A stretch of 64,000 nucleotides of DNA, from positions 18,308,001-18,372,000 of the forward strand of contig NW_027488369.1 in NCBI RefSeq assembly GCF_051014445.1. Direction: 5' to 3'. This DNA comes from Colletes latitarsis. Lineage: Eukaryota; Arthropoda; Insecta; Hymenoptera; Colletidae. The notes under the pieces were generated by a model that saw nothing but the letters and a program-made list of their open reading frames with translations, was not told where the DNA came from and did not search any database. Below, in pieces: positions 1 through 13,440 of the stretch (position 1 is the first letter of the stretch; each line of letters opens with the position of its first letter). The position numbers were made by a program, and so were the translations under genes.

Positions 1-3000
1 GACATAACCAGCGTTATCCTCTAAAATACTAATCGGAACCAGCCTTTATTGACTGTTTCAGTGTGGTACCACATTACTACGAGATCCAAACCAGAAAAAT
101 CCCAGGATCTGGCCAACAAGTATGCGAAAAATGCGAAAGTACGAGCCAGATGAGGGCAAATACCATACCTAACCGAGACATTACCGGCTTTATCCTCTAA
201 AATATTAATCGCAACCAGATTTAATTGACTGTTTCGGTGTGGTACCGCATTACTACGTGATCCAAACCTGAAAGAGGCCAGGGTCTGGCCAACAAGTATG
301 CGAAAAACGCGAAAGTACGAGACAGATGGGGGCAAATCCCAGACCTAACTGAGACATAACCAGCGTTATCCTCTAAAATAGTAATCGCAACCAGGTTTAA
401 TTGACTGTTTCAGTGTGGTACCACATTACTACGTGATCCAAACCAGAAAAAGCCCAGGATCTGGCCAACAAGTATGCGAAAAACGCGAATATATGAGCCA
501 TCTCATGATTGCAAATACCAGAACTAACCCTGACATAACCAGCGTTATCCCCTGAAATACGCATCGGAACATGCTTTTAATGACTGGTTCAGTGTGGTAC
601 CATATTACTACGTGATCCAAACCAGAAAAAGCCCAGGATCGGGCCAACAAGAATGCGAAAAATGCGAAAGTATGAGCCAGATGATTGCAAATACCAGAAC
701 TAACCCAGACATAACCAGCGTTATCCTCTAAAATAATAATCGCAACCAGGTTTAATTGACTGTTTCAATGTGGTACCACAATACTACGTGATCCAAACCA
801 GAAAAAGCCCAGGATCTGGCCAACAAGTATGCGAAAAACGCGAAAGTATATGCCAGATGATAGCATATACCAGAACTAACCCAGACATAACCAGCGTTAT
901 CCTCTAAAATAATAATCGCAACCAGGTTTAATTGACTGTTTCAATGTGGTACCACAATACTACGTGATCCAAACCAGAAAAAGCCCAGGATCTGGCCAAC
1001 AAGTATGCGAATAACGCGAAAGTATGTGCCAGATGATTGCAAATACCAGAACTAACACAGACATAACCAGCGTTATCCTCTAAAATACTAATCGGAACCA
1101 GGTTTAATTGACTGTTTCGGTGTGGTGCCGCATTACTACGTGATCCAAAACAGAAAAAGGCCAGGGTCTGGCCAACAAGTATGCGAAAAACGCGAAAGTA
1201 CGAGCCAGATGGGGGCAAATCCCAGACCTAACTGAGACATAACCAGCGTTATCCCCTAAAATATTAATCGCAACCAGGTATAATTGACTGTTTCAGTGTG
1301 GTACCACATTACTACGTGATCCAAACCAGAAAAAGCCCAGGATCTGGCCAACAAGTATGCGAAAAACGCGAATATATGAGCCAGATGATTGCAAATACCA
1401 GAACTAACCCTGACATAACCAGCGTTATCCTCTAAAATACGAATCGGAACATGCTTTTAATGGCTGTTTCAGTGTGGTACCACATTACTACGTGATCCAA
1501 ACCAGGAAAAGCCCAGGATCGGGCCAACAAGAATGCGCAAAATGCGAAAGTATGAGCCAGATGATTGCAAGTACCAGGTCTAACCCTGACATAACCAGCG
1601 TTATCCTCTAAAATACGAATCGGAACATGCTTTTAATGACTGTTTCAGTGTGGCACCACATTACTACGTGATCCAAACCACGAAAAGCCCAGGATCGGGC
1701 CAACAAGAATGCGCAAAATGCGAAAGTATGAGCCAGATGATTGCAAATACCAGAACTAACCCAGACATAACCAGCGTTATCCTCTAAAATATTAATCGCA
1801 ACCAGGTTTAATTGACTGTTTCGGTGTGGCACTGCATTACTACGTGATCCAGACCAGAAAAATCCCAGGATCGGGCCAACAAGAATGCGAGAAACGCGAA
1901 AGTACGAGCCAGATGAGGACAAATCCCAGACCTACCCGAGACGTAACCGGTGTTATCCTCTATAATATTAATCGCAACCAGTTTAATTAACTGTTTCGGT
2001 GTGGAACCTCATAACTACGGGATCCAAAACTGAAAAAACCCAGGATCTGGCTAACAAGTATGCGAAAAACGCGAAAGTATGAGCCAGATGATTGCAAATA
2101 CCAGAACAATCCCAGGCATAGCCAGCGTTATCCTCTAAAATACTAAGCGGAACCAGCTTTTATTAACAGTGTGGTACCACATTACTACGTGATCCAAACC
2201 AGAAAAAGCCCAGGATCTGGCCAACAAGTATGCGAAACGTGCGAAAGTACGAGGCAGATGAGGGCAAATCCCAGACCTAACCGTGACATAACCGGCGTTA
2301 TCCACTAAAATCTTTATCGCAACCAGGTTTAATTAACTGTTTCGGTGTGGTACCGCATTACTACGTGATCCAAACCATAAAAAGGCTAGGATGAGGCCAA
2401 CAAGTAAGCGAAAGATGCGAAAGTACGAGCGACATGAGGGCAAATACTAGACCTAACCTAGACATAACCGGCGTTATCCTCTAAAATATTAATCGCAACC
2501 AGATTTAATTGACTGTTTCGGTGTGGAACCACAATATGACGGGATCCAATCTACAAAAAACCCAAGACCTGGCCAACAAGAATGCGAAAAATGCGATAGT
2601 CCGAGCCAGATGAGGGCAAATACCAGACCTAACCGAGACATAACTGGCGTTATCCTCGAAATTGACTGTTTCGGTGTGGAACCACATTACTACGGGATCC
2701 AAACCAGAAAAAACCCAGGATCTGGCCAACAACTATGAGAAAAACGCGAAAGTATGAGCCAGATGATTGCAAATACCAGAACTAACCCAGACAAAACCAG
2801 CGTTATCCTCTAAAATACTTATCGGAACCAGCTTCTATTGACTGTTTCAGTGTGGTACCACATTACTACGTGATTCAAACCAGAAAAGGGCCAGGGTCTG
2901 GCCAACAAGTGTGCGAAAAACGCGTAAGTATGAGCCAGATGATTGCAAATACCAGAACTAACACAGACATAACCAGCGTTATCCCCTAAAATACTAATCG

Positions 3001-3201
3001 GAACCTGCTTTTATTGACTGTTTCAGTGTGGTACCACATTACTACGGGATCCAAATCAGAAAAAGCCCAGGATCTGGCCAACAAGAATGCGAAAAATGCG
3101 AAAGTACGAGCCAGATGGCGGCAAATCCCAGACCTAACCGAGACATAACCAGCGTTATCCTCTAAAATATTAATAACAACCAGGTTTAATTGACTGTTTC
3201 G
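1..3201. repeat. Duplicated satellite segment, copy 1
   Basis: Bases 1-672 match 4197-4867 almost base for base at an offset of 4196, and about 1190-3201 match 5035-7046 at an offset of 3845. I saw only scattered single-base differences, for example near 564, 650 and 1583. The 351-bp change of offset equals two monomers, so copy 1 carries two extra monomers between about 672 and 1190, or copy 2 lost two. Such near identity among otherwise divergent monomers indicates recent unequal exchange. The true left end may lie outside the window. Confidence 0.9.
721..1072. repeat. Pair of adjacent near-identical monomers
   Basis: Two consecutive monomers share private variants seen nowhere else nearby: 'aataataatcgc' (about 731 and 907), 'ttcaatgtgg' (764 and 940) and 'ccacaatac' (775 and 951). 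The offset is exactly 176 bp. This looks like a very recent single-monomer tandem duplication. It falls inside the part of copy 1 that is absent from the second copy of the 4.2-kb duplication. Confidence 0.8.
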
Positions 3202-4196
3202 GTGTGGCACTGCATTACTACGTGATCCAGACCAGAAAAGGCCAGGATCTGGCCTACAAGTATGCGCAAAATGCGAAAGTATGAGCCAGATGAATGCAAA
3301 TACCAGAACTATCCCAGACATAACCAGCGTTATCCTCTAAAATGTTATTCGCAACCAGGTTTAATTGACTGTTTCAGTCGTGGTACCACTTTACTACGTG
3401 GTCCAAGCCAGAAGAAGGCCAGGATCTGGCTAACAAGTATGCGAAAAATGCGATAGTCCGAGCCAGATGAGGGCAAATACCAGACCTAACCGAGACATAA
3501 CTGGCGTTATCCTCGAAAATATTAATCGCAACCAGGTTCAATTGACTGTTTCGGTGTGGAACCACATTACTACGGGATCCAAACCAGAAAAAACCCAGGA
3601 TCTGGCCAACAAGTATGCGAAAAACGTGATAGTACGAGCCAGATGAGGACAAATCCCAGACCTACCCGAGACATAACCGGCGTTATCCTCTAAAATATTA
3701 ATCGCAACCAGTTTAATTGAGTGTTCCGGTGTGGAACCTCATTACTACGGGATCCAAAACAGAAAAAGCACAGGATCTGGCCAACTAGTATGCGAAAAAC
3801 GCGGAAGTATGTGCCAGATGATAGCAAATACCAGAACTAACCCATACATAACCAGCGTTATCCTCTAAAATACTTATAGGAACCAGCTCCTATTCACTGT
3901 TTCAGTGTGGTACCACATTGCTACGTGATCCAAACCAGAAATGGGCCAGGGTCTGGCCAACAAGTATGCGAAAAATGGGAATGTCCGAGCCAGATGAGGG
4001 CAAATACCAGACCTAACCGAGACATTACCGGCGTTATCCTCAAAAATATTAATCGCAACCAGGTATAATTGACTGTTTCGGTGTTGTACCACATTATTAC
4101 GTGATCCAAACCAGAAAAGGGCCACGGTCTGGCCAACAAGTGTGCGAAAAACGCGGAAGTATGAGCCAGATGATTGCTAATACCAGAACTAACACA

Positions 4197-7046
4197 GACA
4201 TAACCAGCGTTATCCTCTAAAATACTAATCGGAACCAGCCTTTATTGACTGTTTCAGTGTGGTACCACATTACTACGAGATCCAAACCAGAAAAATCCCA
4301 GGATCTGGCCAACAAGTATGCGAAAAATGCGAAAGTACGAGCCAGATGAGGGCAAATACCATACCTAACCGAGACATTACCGGCTTTATCCTCTAAAATA
4401 TTAATCGCAACCAGATTTAATTGACTGTTTCGGTGTGGTACCGCATTACTACGTGATCCAAACCTGAAAGAGGCCAGGGTCTGGCCAACAAGTATGCGAA
4501 AAACGCGAAAGTACGAGACAGATGGGGGCAAATCCCAGACCTAACTGAGACATAACCAGCGTTATCCTCTAAAATAGTAATCGCAACCAGGTTTAATTGA
4601 CTGTTTCAGTGTGGTACCACATTACTACGTGATCCAAACCAGAAAAAGCCCAGGATCTGGCCAACAAGTATGCGAAAAACGCGAATATATGAGCCATCTC
4701 ATGATTGCAAATACCAGAACTAACCCTGACATAACCAGCGTTATCCCCTAAAATACGCATCGGAACATGCTTTTAATGACTGGTTCAGTGTGGTACCATA
4801 TTACTACGTGATCCAAACCAGAAAAAGCCCAGGATCGGGCCAACAAGAATGCGAAAAATGCGAAAGTACGAGCCTGATGAGGGAAAATCCCAGACCTAAC
4901 CGAGACGTAACCGGCGTTATCCCCTAAAATATTAATCGCAACCAGGTATAATTGACTGTTTCGGTGTGGTACCGCATTGCTACGATGATCCAAACTAGAA
5001 AGAGGCCAGGATCTGACCAACAAGTATGCGAAAAATGCGAAAGTACGAGCCAGATGGGGGCAAATCCCAGACCTAACTGAGACATAACCAGCGTTATCCC
5101 CTAAAATATTAATCGCAACCAGGTATAATTGACTGTTTCAGTGTGGTACCACATTACTACGTGATCCAAACCAGAAAAAGCCCAGGATCTGGCCAACAAG
5201 TATGCGAAAAACGCGAATATATGAGCCAGATGATTGCAAATACCAGAACTAACCCTGACATAACCAGCGTTATCCTCTAAAATACGAATCGGAACATGCT
5301 TTTAATGGCTGTTTCAGTGTGGTACCACATTACTACGTGATCCAAACCAGGAAAAGCCCAGGATCGGGCCAACAAGAATGCGCAAAATGCGAAAGTATGA
5401 GCCAGATGATTGCAAGTACCAGGACTAACCCTGACATAACCAGCGTTATCCTCTAAAATACGAATCGGAACATGCTTTTAATGACTGTTTCAGTGTGGCA
5501 CCACATTACTACGTGATCCAAACCACGAAAAGCCCAGGATCGGGCCAACAAGAATGCGCAAAATGCGAAAGTATGAGCCAGATGATTGCAAATACCAGAA
5601 CTAACCCAGACATAACCAGCGTTATCCTCTAAAATATTAATCGCAACCAGGTTTAATTGACTGTTTCGGTGTGGCACTGCATTACTACGTGATCCAGACC
5701 AGAAAAATCCCAGGATCGGGCCAACAAGAATGCGAGAAACGCGAAAGTACGAGCCAGATGAGGACAAATCCCAGACCTACCCGAGACGTAACCGGTGTTA
5801 TCCTCTATAATATTAATCGCAACCAGTTTAATTAACTGTTTCGGTGTGGAACCTCATAACTACGGGATCCAAAACTGAAAAAACCCAGGATCTGGCTAAC
5901 AAGTATGCGAAAAACGCGAAAGTATGAGCCAGATGATTGCAAATACCAGAACAATCCCAGGCATAGCCAGCGTTATCCTCTAAAATACTAAGCGGAACCA
6001 GCTTTTATTAACAGTGTGGTACCACATTACTACGTGATCCAAACCAGAAAAAGCCCAGGATCTGGCCAACAAGTATGCGAAACGTGCGAAAGTACGAGGC
6101 AGATGAGGGCAAATCCCAGACCTAACCGTGACATAACCGGCGTTATCCACTAAAATCTTTATCGCAACCAGGTTTAATTAACTGTTTCGGTGTGGTACCG
6201 CATTACTACGTGATCCAAACCATAAAAAGGCTAGGATGAGGCCAACAAGTAAGCGAAAGATGCGAAAGTACGAGCGACATGAGGGCAAATACTAGACCTA
6301 ACCTAGACATAACCGGCGTTATCCTCTAAAATATTAATCGCAACCAGATTTAATTGACTGTTTCGGTGTGGAACCACAATATGACGGGATCCAATCTACA
6401 AAAAACCCAAGACCTGGCCAACAAGAATGCGAAAAATGCGATAGTCCGAGCCAGATGAGGGCAAATACCAGACCTAACCGAGACATAACTGGCGTTATCC
6501 TCGAAATTGACTGTTTCGGTGTGGAACCACATTACTACGGGATCCAAACCAGAAAAAACCCAGGATCTGGCCAACAACTATGAGAAAAACGCGAAAGTAT
6601 GAGCCAGATGATTGCAAATACCAGAACTAACCCAGACAAAACCAGCGTTATCCTCTAAAATACTTATCGGAACCAGCTTCTATTGACTGTTTCAGTGTGG
6701 TACCACATTACTACGTGATTCAAACCAGAAAAGGGCCAGGGTCTGGCCAACAAGTGTGCGAAAAACGCGTAAGTATGAGCCAGATGATTGCAAATACCAG
6801 AACTAACACAGACATAACCAGCGTTATCCCCTAAAATACTAATCGGAACCTGCTTTTATTGACTGTTTCAGTGTGGTACCACATTACTACGGGATCCAAA
6901 TCAGAAAAAGCCCAGGATCTGGCCAACAAGAATGCGAAAAATGCGAAAGTACGAGCCAGATGGCGGCAAATCCCAGACCTAACCGAGACATAACCAGCGT
7001 TATCCTCTAAAATATTAATAACAACCAGGTTTAATTGACTGTTTCG
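4197..7046. repeat. Duplicated satellite segment, copy 2
   Basis: Second copy of the segment at 1-3201. It starts where 'taaccagcgttatcctctaa' repeats the first bases of the window and ends near 7046, where 'ggtgtggcactgc' of copy 1 becomes 'gatgtggtaccgc'. It is shorter by two monomers around 4868-5035. It contains no gene. Confidence 0.88.
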
Positions 7047-7230
7047 ATGTGGTACCGCATTACTACGTGATCCAAACCAGAAAGAGGCCAGGATCTGGCC
7101 AACAAGAATGCGAAAAATGCGAAAGTACGAGCCAGATGTGGGCAAATCCCAGACCCACAACGAGACATAACCGGCGTTATCCTCTAAAATCTTAATCGCA
7201 AACAGGTTTAATTGACTGTTTCAGTGTGGT

Positions 7231-8070
7231 ACCACATTACTACGGGATCCAAACCAGAAAAAACCCAGGATCTGGCCAACAACTATGAGAAAAACGCGAA
7301 AGTACGAGCCAGATGGGGGCAAATCCCAGACCTAACCGAGACATAACCAGCGTTATCCTCTAAAATATTAATCGCAACCAGGTTTAATTGACTGTTTCGG
7401 TGTTGTACCGCATTACTGCGTGATCCAAACCAGAGAGAGGCCAGGATCTGGCCAACAAGAATGCGAAAAAAGCGAAAGTACGAGCCAGATGTGGGCAAAT
7501 CCCAGACCTACCCGAGACATAACCGGCGTTATCCTCTAAAATATTAATCGCAACCAGGTTTAATTGACTGTTTCAGTGTGGTACCACATTACTACGTGAT
7601 CCAAACCAGAAAAAGCCCAGGATCTGGCCAACAAGTATGCGAAAAACGCGAATGTATGAGCTAGATGATTGCAAATACCAGAACTAACCCAGACATAACC
7701 AGCGCTATCCTCTAAAATACTGATCGGAACCAGCTTCTATTGACTGTTTCAGTGTGGTACCACGTTACTACGTGATTCAAACCAGAAAAAGGCCAGGATC
7801 TGGCCAACAAGTATGAGAAAAATGCGAAAGTATGAGCCAGATGATTGCAAATACCAGAACTAACCCAGACATAACCGGCGTTATCCCCTAAAATATTAAT
7901 CGCAACCAGGTTTAATTGACTGTTTCGGTGTGGTACCGCATTACTACGTGATCCAAACCAGAGAAAGGCCAGGATCTGGCCAACAAGGATGAGAAAAATG
8001 CGAATATATGATCCAGATGATTGCAAATACCAGAACTAACCCTGACATAACCAGCGTTATCCTCTAAAAT
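7231..8070. repeat. 1057-bp tandem duplication, left copy
   Basis: About 840 bp that recurs at 8287-9127 with an offset of 1056-1057 bp, which is six monomers plus one base. The extra base comes from a lengthened A run (about 8313-8319). Shared unusual variants include 'ggtgttgtaccgc', 'agagagaggcc' and 'gaaaaaagcg'. Differences are isolated substitutions such as cgcaacc versus cgtaacc. The segment is subfamily A and contains no gene. Confidence 0.85.
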
Positions 8071-8286
8071 ACTTATAGCAACCAGCTTCTATTGACTGTT
8101 TCAGTGTGGTACCACATTACAACGTGATCCAAACCAGAAAAGGGCCAGGGTCTGTCCAACAAGTATGCGAAAAATGGGAAAGTCCGAGCCAGATGAGGGC
8201 AAATACCAGACCTAACCGAGACATAACCGGCGTTATCCTCTAATATATTAATCGCATCCAGGTTCAATTGACTGTTTCGGTGTGGA

Positions 8287-9127
8287 ACCACATTACTACG
8301 GGATCCAAACCAGAAAAAAACCCAGGATCTGGCCAACAACTATGAGAAAAACGCGAAAGTACGAGCCAGATGGGGGCAAATCCCAGACCTAACCGAGACA
8401 TAACCAGCGTTATCCTCTAAAATATTAATCGTAACCAGGTTTAATTGACTGTTTCGGTGTTGTACCGCATTACTACGTGATCCAAACCAGAGAGAGGCCA
8501 GGATCTGGCCAACAAGAATGCGAAAAAAGCGAAAGTACGAGCCAGATGTGGGCAAATCCCAGACCTACCCGAGACATAACCGGCGTTATCCTCTAAAATA
8601 TTAATCGCAACCAGGTTTAATTGACTGTTTCAGTGTGGTACCACATTACTACGTGATCCAAACCAGAAAAAGCCCAGGATCTGGCCAACAAGTATGCGAA
8701 AAACGCGAATGTATGAGCTAGATGATTGCAAATACCAGAACTAACCCAGACATAACCAGCGCTATCCTCTAAAATACTGATCGGAACCAGCTTCTATTGA
8801 CTGTTTCAGTGTGGTACCACATTACTACGTGATCCAAACCAGAAAAAGGCCAGGATCTGGCCAACAAGTATGCGAAAAATGCGAAAGTATGAGCCAGATG
8901 ATTGCAAATACCAGAACTAACCCGGACATAACCGGCGTTATCCCCTAAAATATTAATCGCAACCAGGTTTAATTGACTGTTTCGGTGTGGTACCGCATTA
9001 CTGCGTGATCCAAACCAGAGAAAGGCCAGGATCTGGCCAACAAGGATGAGAAAAATGCGAATATATGATCCAGATGTTTGCAAATACCAGAACTAACCCT
9101 GACATAACCAGCGTTATCATCTAAAAT
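8287..9127. repeat. 1057-bp tandem duplication, right copy
   Basis: Partner of 7231-8070. Similarity stops near 9120-9127, where 'tatcatctaaaatatt' replaces 'tatcctctaaaatactt'. It lies at the distal end of the A block, within about 250 bp of the switch to subfamily B. Confidence 0.85.
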
Positions 9128-9380
9128 ATTAATCGCAACCAGGTATAATTGACTGTTTCGGTGTGGTACCACATTACTACGTGATCCAAACCAGAAAAGG
9201 GCCAGGATCGGGCCAACAAGAATGCGAAAAATGCGAAAGTACGAGCCAGATGAGGGAAAATCCCAGAGCTAGCCCAGACATAACCGGCGTTATCCTCTAA
9301 AATATTATTCGCAACCAGGTTTAATTGACTGTTTCGGTGTGGTACTGCATTACTACGTGATCCAAACCAGAGAAAGCCCA

Positions 9381-12300
9381 GGATCTAGCTATCGAGTATG
9401 AGAAATATGCGAAAGAATGAGCCTGATGAGAGAAAATCCCAGACCTAACCTAGACCTAACATGAATTATTCTCTAAAATATTGGTCGAAACCAGGTTTAA
9501 TTGACTGATTCAGTGTGGTCCCACATTACTACGTGATCCAAACCAGAAAAAACCCAGGATCCGTTCAACAAGTATGTGAAGAATGCGAAAGTATGAGTCT
9601 GATGAGTGAAAATCCCAGGCCTAACCTAGACCTAACATGCGTTATCCTCAAAAATATTGATCGAAACGTGGTTTAGTCGACTGTTTCAGTGTGGTGCCAC
9701 ATTACTATGTGATCCAAACCAGAAAATAACCCATGATCTGTTCAACGAGTATGTGAAGTGTGCGGAAGTATGAGTCTGATGAGTTCAAATCCCAGACCAA
9801 TCCCAGACTTAACTTGCGTTATCCTCTAAAATATTGATCGAAACCAGGTTTAATCGACTGTTTCAGTGTGGTAGCACAATAGTACGTGATCCAAACCAGA
9901 AAAAACCCTGGATCAGTTCAACAAGTATAAGAAGAATGCGAAAGTATGAGTCTGAAGAGTGAAAATCCCAGGGCTAAGCTAGACCTAACATGCGTTATCC
10001 TCTAAAATATTGATCCAAACCAGGTTTAATGGACTGTTTCAGTGTGGTACCACATTACTACGTGATACAAACCAGAAAAAACCCAGGATCCGTTCAACAA
10101 GTATGTGAGGAATGCGAAAGTATGAGTCTGATGAGTGAAAATCCCAGGCCTAACCTAGACCTATCATGCGTTATCCTCAAAAATATTGATCGAAACCTGG
10201 TTTAATCGACTGTTTCAGTGTGGTGCCACATTACTATGTGATCCAAACCAGAAAATAACCCAGGATCTGTTCAACGAGTATGTGAAGCGTGCGAAAGTAT
10301 GAGTCTGATGAGGTCAAATCCCTGACCAATCCCAGACTTAACTTGCGTTATCCTCTAAAATATTGATCGAAACCTGGTTTAATCGACTGTTGCAGTGTGG
10401 TACCACATTACTACGTGTTCCAAACCAGAAAAAACCCAGGATCAGTTCAACAAGTATAAGAAGAATGCGAAAGTATGAGTCTGATGAGTGAAAATCCCTG
10501 GGCTAACCTAGACCTAACATGCGTTATCCTCTAAAATATTGATCCAAACCAGGTTTAATGGACTGTTTCAGTGTGGTACCACATTACTACGTGATACAAA
10601 CCAGAAAAAACCCAGGATCCGTTCAACAAGTATGTGAGGAATGCGAAAGTATGAGTCTGATGAGTGAAAATCCCAGGGCTAACCTAGACCTAACATGCGT
10701 TATCCTCAAAAATATTGATCGAAACCTGGTTTAATCAACTGTTTCAGTGTGGTACCACATTACTATGTGATCCGAACCAGAAAATAACCCAGGATCTGTT
10801 CAACGAGTATGTGAAGAGTGCGGAAGTATGAGTCTGATGAGGTCAAATCCCAGACCAATCCCAGACTTAACTTGCGTTATCCTCTAAAATATTGATCGAA
10901 ACCAGGTTAAATTGACTGTTTCAGTGTTGTACTTCATTACTACGTGATCCAATCCAGAAAAAGCCCAGGATCTAGCTATCAAGTATGAGAAATATGCGAA
11001 AGAATGAGCCTGATGAGAGAAAATCCCAGACCTAACCTAGACCTAACATGAATTATTCTCTAAAATATTGGTCGAAACCAGGTTTAATGGACTGTTTCAG
11101 TGTGGTACCACATTACTACGTGATACAAACCAGAAAAAACCCAGGATCCGTTCAACAAGTATGTGAGGAATGCGAAAGTATGAGTCTGATGAGTGAAAAT
11201 CCCAGGGCTAACCTAGACCTAACATGCGTTATCCTCCAAAATATTGATCGAAACCTGTTTTAATCGACTGTTTCAGTTTGGTACCACATTACTATGTGAT
11301 CCAAACCAGAAAATAACCCAGGACCTGTTCAACGAGTATGTGAAGTGTGCGTAGGTATGAGTCTGATGAGGGCAAATCCCAGACCTATCCCAGACCTAAC
11401 TTGCGTTATCTTCTAAAATATTGATCGAAACCAGGTTTAACCGACTGTTCCAGTGTGGATCCACATTACTACGTGATCCAAACCAGAAAAAACCCAGGAT
11501 CAGTTCAACAAGTATGTGAAGAATGCGAAAGTATGAGTCTGATGAGTGAATATCCCAGGCCTAACCTAGACCTAACATGCGTTGTCCTCAAAAATATTAA
11601 TCGAAACCTGGTTTAATCGACTGTTTCAGTGTGGTACCACATTACTATGTGATCCGAACCAGAAAATAACCCAGGATCTGTTCAACGAGTATGTGAAGTG
11701 TGCGAAAGTATGAGTCTGATGAGGGCAAATCCCAGACCTATCCCAGACCTAACATGCGTTATCCTCTAAAATATTTATCACGACCAGGTTTAATTGATTG
11801 TTTCAGTGTGGACCCACATTACTACGTGATCCAAACCAGAAAAAACCCAGGATCCGTTCAACAAGTATCAGAAGAATGCGAAAGTATGAGTCTGATGAGT
11901 TGAAATCCCAGACCTAACCTAGACCTAACATGCGTTTTCCTCTAAAATATTGAGGGAAACCAGGTTTAATGGACTGTTTCAGTGTGGTACCACATTACTA
12001 CGTGATCCAAATCAGAAAAAACCCAGGATCTGTTCAACAAGTATGTGAAAAACGCGAAACTGTGTGCCTGATGAGGGCAAATCTTAGACCTAACCCAGAC
12101 CTAAGATGCGTTATTCTCTAAAATATTTATCAAGACCAGGTTTAATTGAATGTTTCAGTGTGGTACCACATTACTACGTGTTCCAAATCAGAAAAAACCC
12201 AGGATCCGTTCAACGAGTATGTGAAGAAGGCGAAAGTATGAGTCTGATAAGTGAAAATCTCAAGCCTTACCTAGACCTAACTTGCGTTGTCCTCTAAAAT

Positions 12301-13161
12301 ATTGATGGAAATCAGGTTTCATTGACTGTTTCAGTGTGGTACTACATTACTACGTGATGCAATCCAGAAAAAGCCCATGATCTAGCCATCAAGTATGACA
12401 AATATGCGAAAGAATGAGCCTAATGAGAGCAAATCCCAGACCTAACCTAGACCTAACATGCGTTATGCTCTAAAATATTGAGCGAAACCAGGTTTAATGG
12501 ACTGTTTCAGTGTGGTACCACACTACTTCGTGATCCAAACCAGAAAAAACCCAGGATCTGTTCAACAAGTATGTGAAAAACTCGAAACTGTGAGCCTGAT
12601 GAGGGCAAATCTTAGACCTAACCTTGACCTAACATGCGTTATCCTCTAAAATATTGAGCGAAACCAGGTTTGATGGACTGTTTCAGTGTGGTACCACACT
12701 ACTACGGGATCCAAACCTGAAAAAACCCAGGATCTGTTCAACAAGTATGTGAAAAACGCGAAAGTATGAGCCTGATGAGGTCAAATCCCAGACCAATCCC
12801 AGACTTAACTTTCGTTATCCTCTAAGATATTGATCAAAACCAGGTTTAATCGTCTGTTTCAGTGTGGTACCACATTACTACGTGATCCAAACCCGAAAAA
12901 ACCCAGGATCAGTTCAACAAGTATCAGAAGAATGCGAAAGTATGAGTCTGATGAGTGAAAATCCCAGGGCTAACCTAGACCTTACATGCGTTATCCTCTA
13001 AAATATTCATCCAAACCAGGTTTAATAGACTGTTTCAGTGTGGTACCACACTACTGCGTGATACAAACCAGAAAAAACCCAGGATCTGTTCAAGAAGTAT
13101 GTGAAAAACGCGAGAGTATGAGCCTGATGAGGGCGAATCCCAGACCTATGCCAGACCTAAC
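9381..13161. repeat. Satellite array, subfamily B
   Basis: Monomers of 176 bp in the same orientation and phase as block A, with different diagnostic bases: gagtctgatgag or gagcctgatgag, 'cctaacctagacctaacatg', 'ttgatcgaaacc', 'ttcagtgtggtaccacatt', and either 'ccgttcaacaagtatgtgaa' or 'tagccatcaagtatgagaaa'. The two tail types alternate. Plus-strand frames of 63-71 codons recur once per monomer and are satellite artefacts. The block is broken at 13162 by a retrotransposon insertion. The last 14 bases (13148-13161) are the left copy of its target-site duplication. Confidence 0.95.
13148..13161. repeat. Target-site duplication, left copy (truncated element)
   Basis: The bases atgccagacctaac are repeated at 13585-13598 on the other side of the insertion. 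Both flanks carry the unusual g in 'atgcc', whereas both flanks of the full-length element have 'atccc', so these are true duplications rather than the ordinary satellite repeat. The next two bases, TT, could belong to the duplication (then 16 bp) or to the poly(A) complement. Confidence 0.9.
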
Positions 13162-13211
13162 TTTTTTTTTTTTTTTTTTTTTTGGTCGTGGGGAAAATCA
13201 TCGAAAGACTC

Positions 13212-13241
13212 CCTCCCACCTCCTTGTGGAGAGGTGGGAGG
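13212..13241 (-). other. 3' UTR stem-loop 1, truncated copy
   Basis: Perfect 11-bp inverted repeat: arms 13212-13222 (cctcccacctc) and 13231-13241 with an 8-nt loop. It is also present in the full-length element at 41638-41667. One of the substitutions separating the two copies falls in the loop and leaves the stem intact. Confidence 0.7.
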
Positions 13242-13326
13242 GGTGTGTGGGATTCCCCGCGCCCGTACAACGACAGGCGCGGGACCTACCCACTAAAAAC
13301 CCCACGGTGACCCTTCGGCACGCTTC

Positions 13327-13372
13327 GGGAGGATACCGGGAATCGCTCGAAGCATTCTTCCGGTATCCTCCC
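13327..13372 (-). other. 3' UTR stem-loop 2, truncated copy
   Basis: Perfect 13-bp inverted repeat: gggaggataccgg at 13327-13339 and its complement at 13360-13372, with a 20-nt loop. It is unchanged relative to 41753-41798 of the full-length element. It is a candidate structure for recognition of the RNA by its own reverse transcriptase, as known for 3' UTRs of other site-specific non-LTR elements. That role is inferred. Confidence 0.75.
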
Positions 13373-13440
13373 CGTGCCCGCGCTTTCGCGCCCATGCCCC
13401 GGGGGGACAATCGGTCCCCCCAGTAGACACACTGCCTCAT

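Larger units (their letters stand above)
1..9380. repeat. Satellite array, ~176-bp monomer, subfamily A
   Basis: Head-to-tail monomers of about 176 bp, all in one orientation; spacing measured on the CAGTGTGG landmark is 176-179 bp. Subfamily A is recognised by gagccagatg, aaataccagaactaaccc, a 'ttaatcgcaacc' segment, frequent 'ttcggtgtggtaccgcat', and 'ggccaggatctggcc' followed by aacaagtatgcgaaaa. The 176-bp length is close to a nucleosomal repeat, as in many centromeric satellites (general knowledge; the location is inferred). There is no gene here. Minus-strand open frames of 70-135 codons are by-products of a monomer that lacks stops in some frames. The array runs off the left edge. The right boundary is a switch to subfamily B between about 9360 and 9390, where 'agaaagcccaggatctagc' first appears. 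Confidence 0.95.

Noticed and set aside
21..9172. Many minus-strand open frames of 70-111 codons with similar peptides in subfamily A
   Set aside because: They repeat at monomer spacing and change reading frame from one monomer to the next (176 is not a multiple of 3). They end at random satellite positions and have no start context or conserved domain.
13162..13183. T runs as RNA polymerase III terminators or assembly padding
   Set aside because: Both runs sit exactly at element 3' ends with matching target-site duplications, as expected for poly(A) tails.
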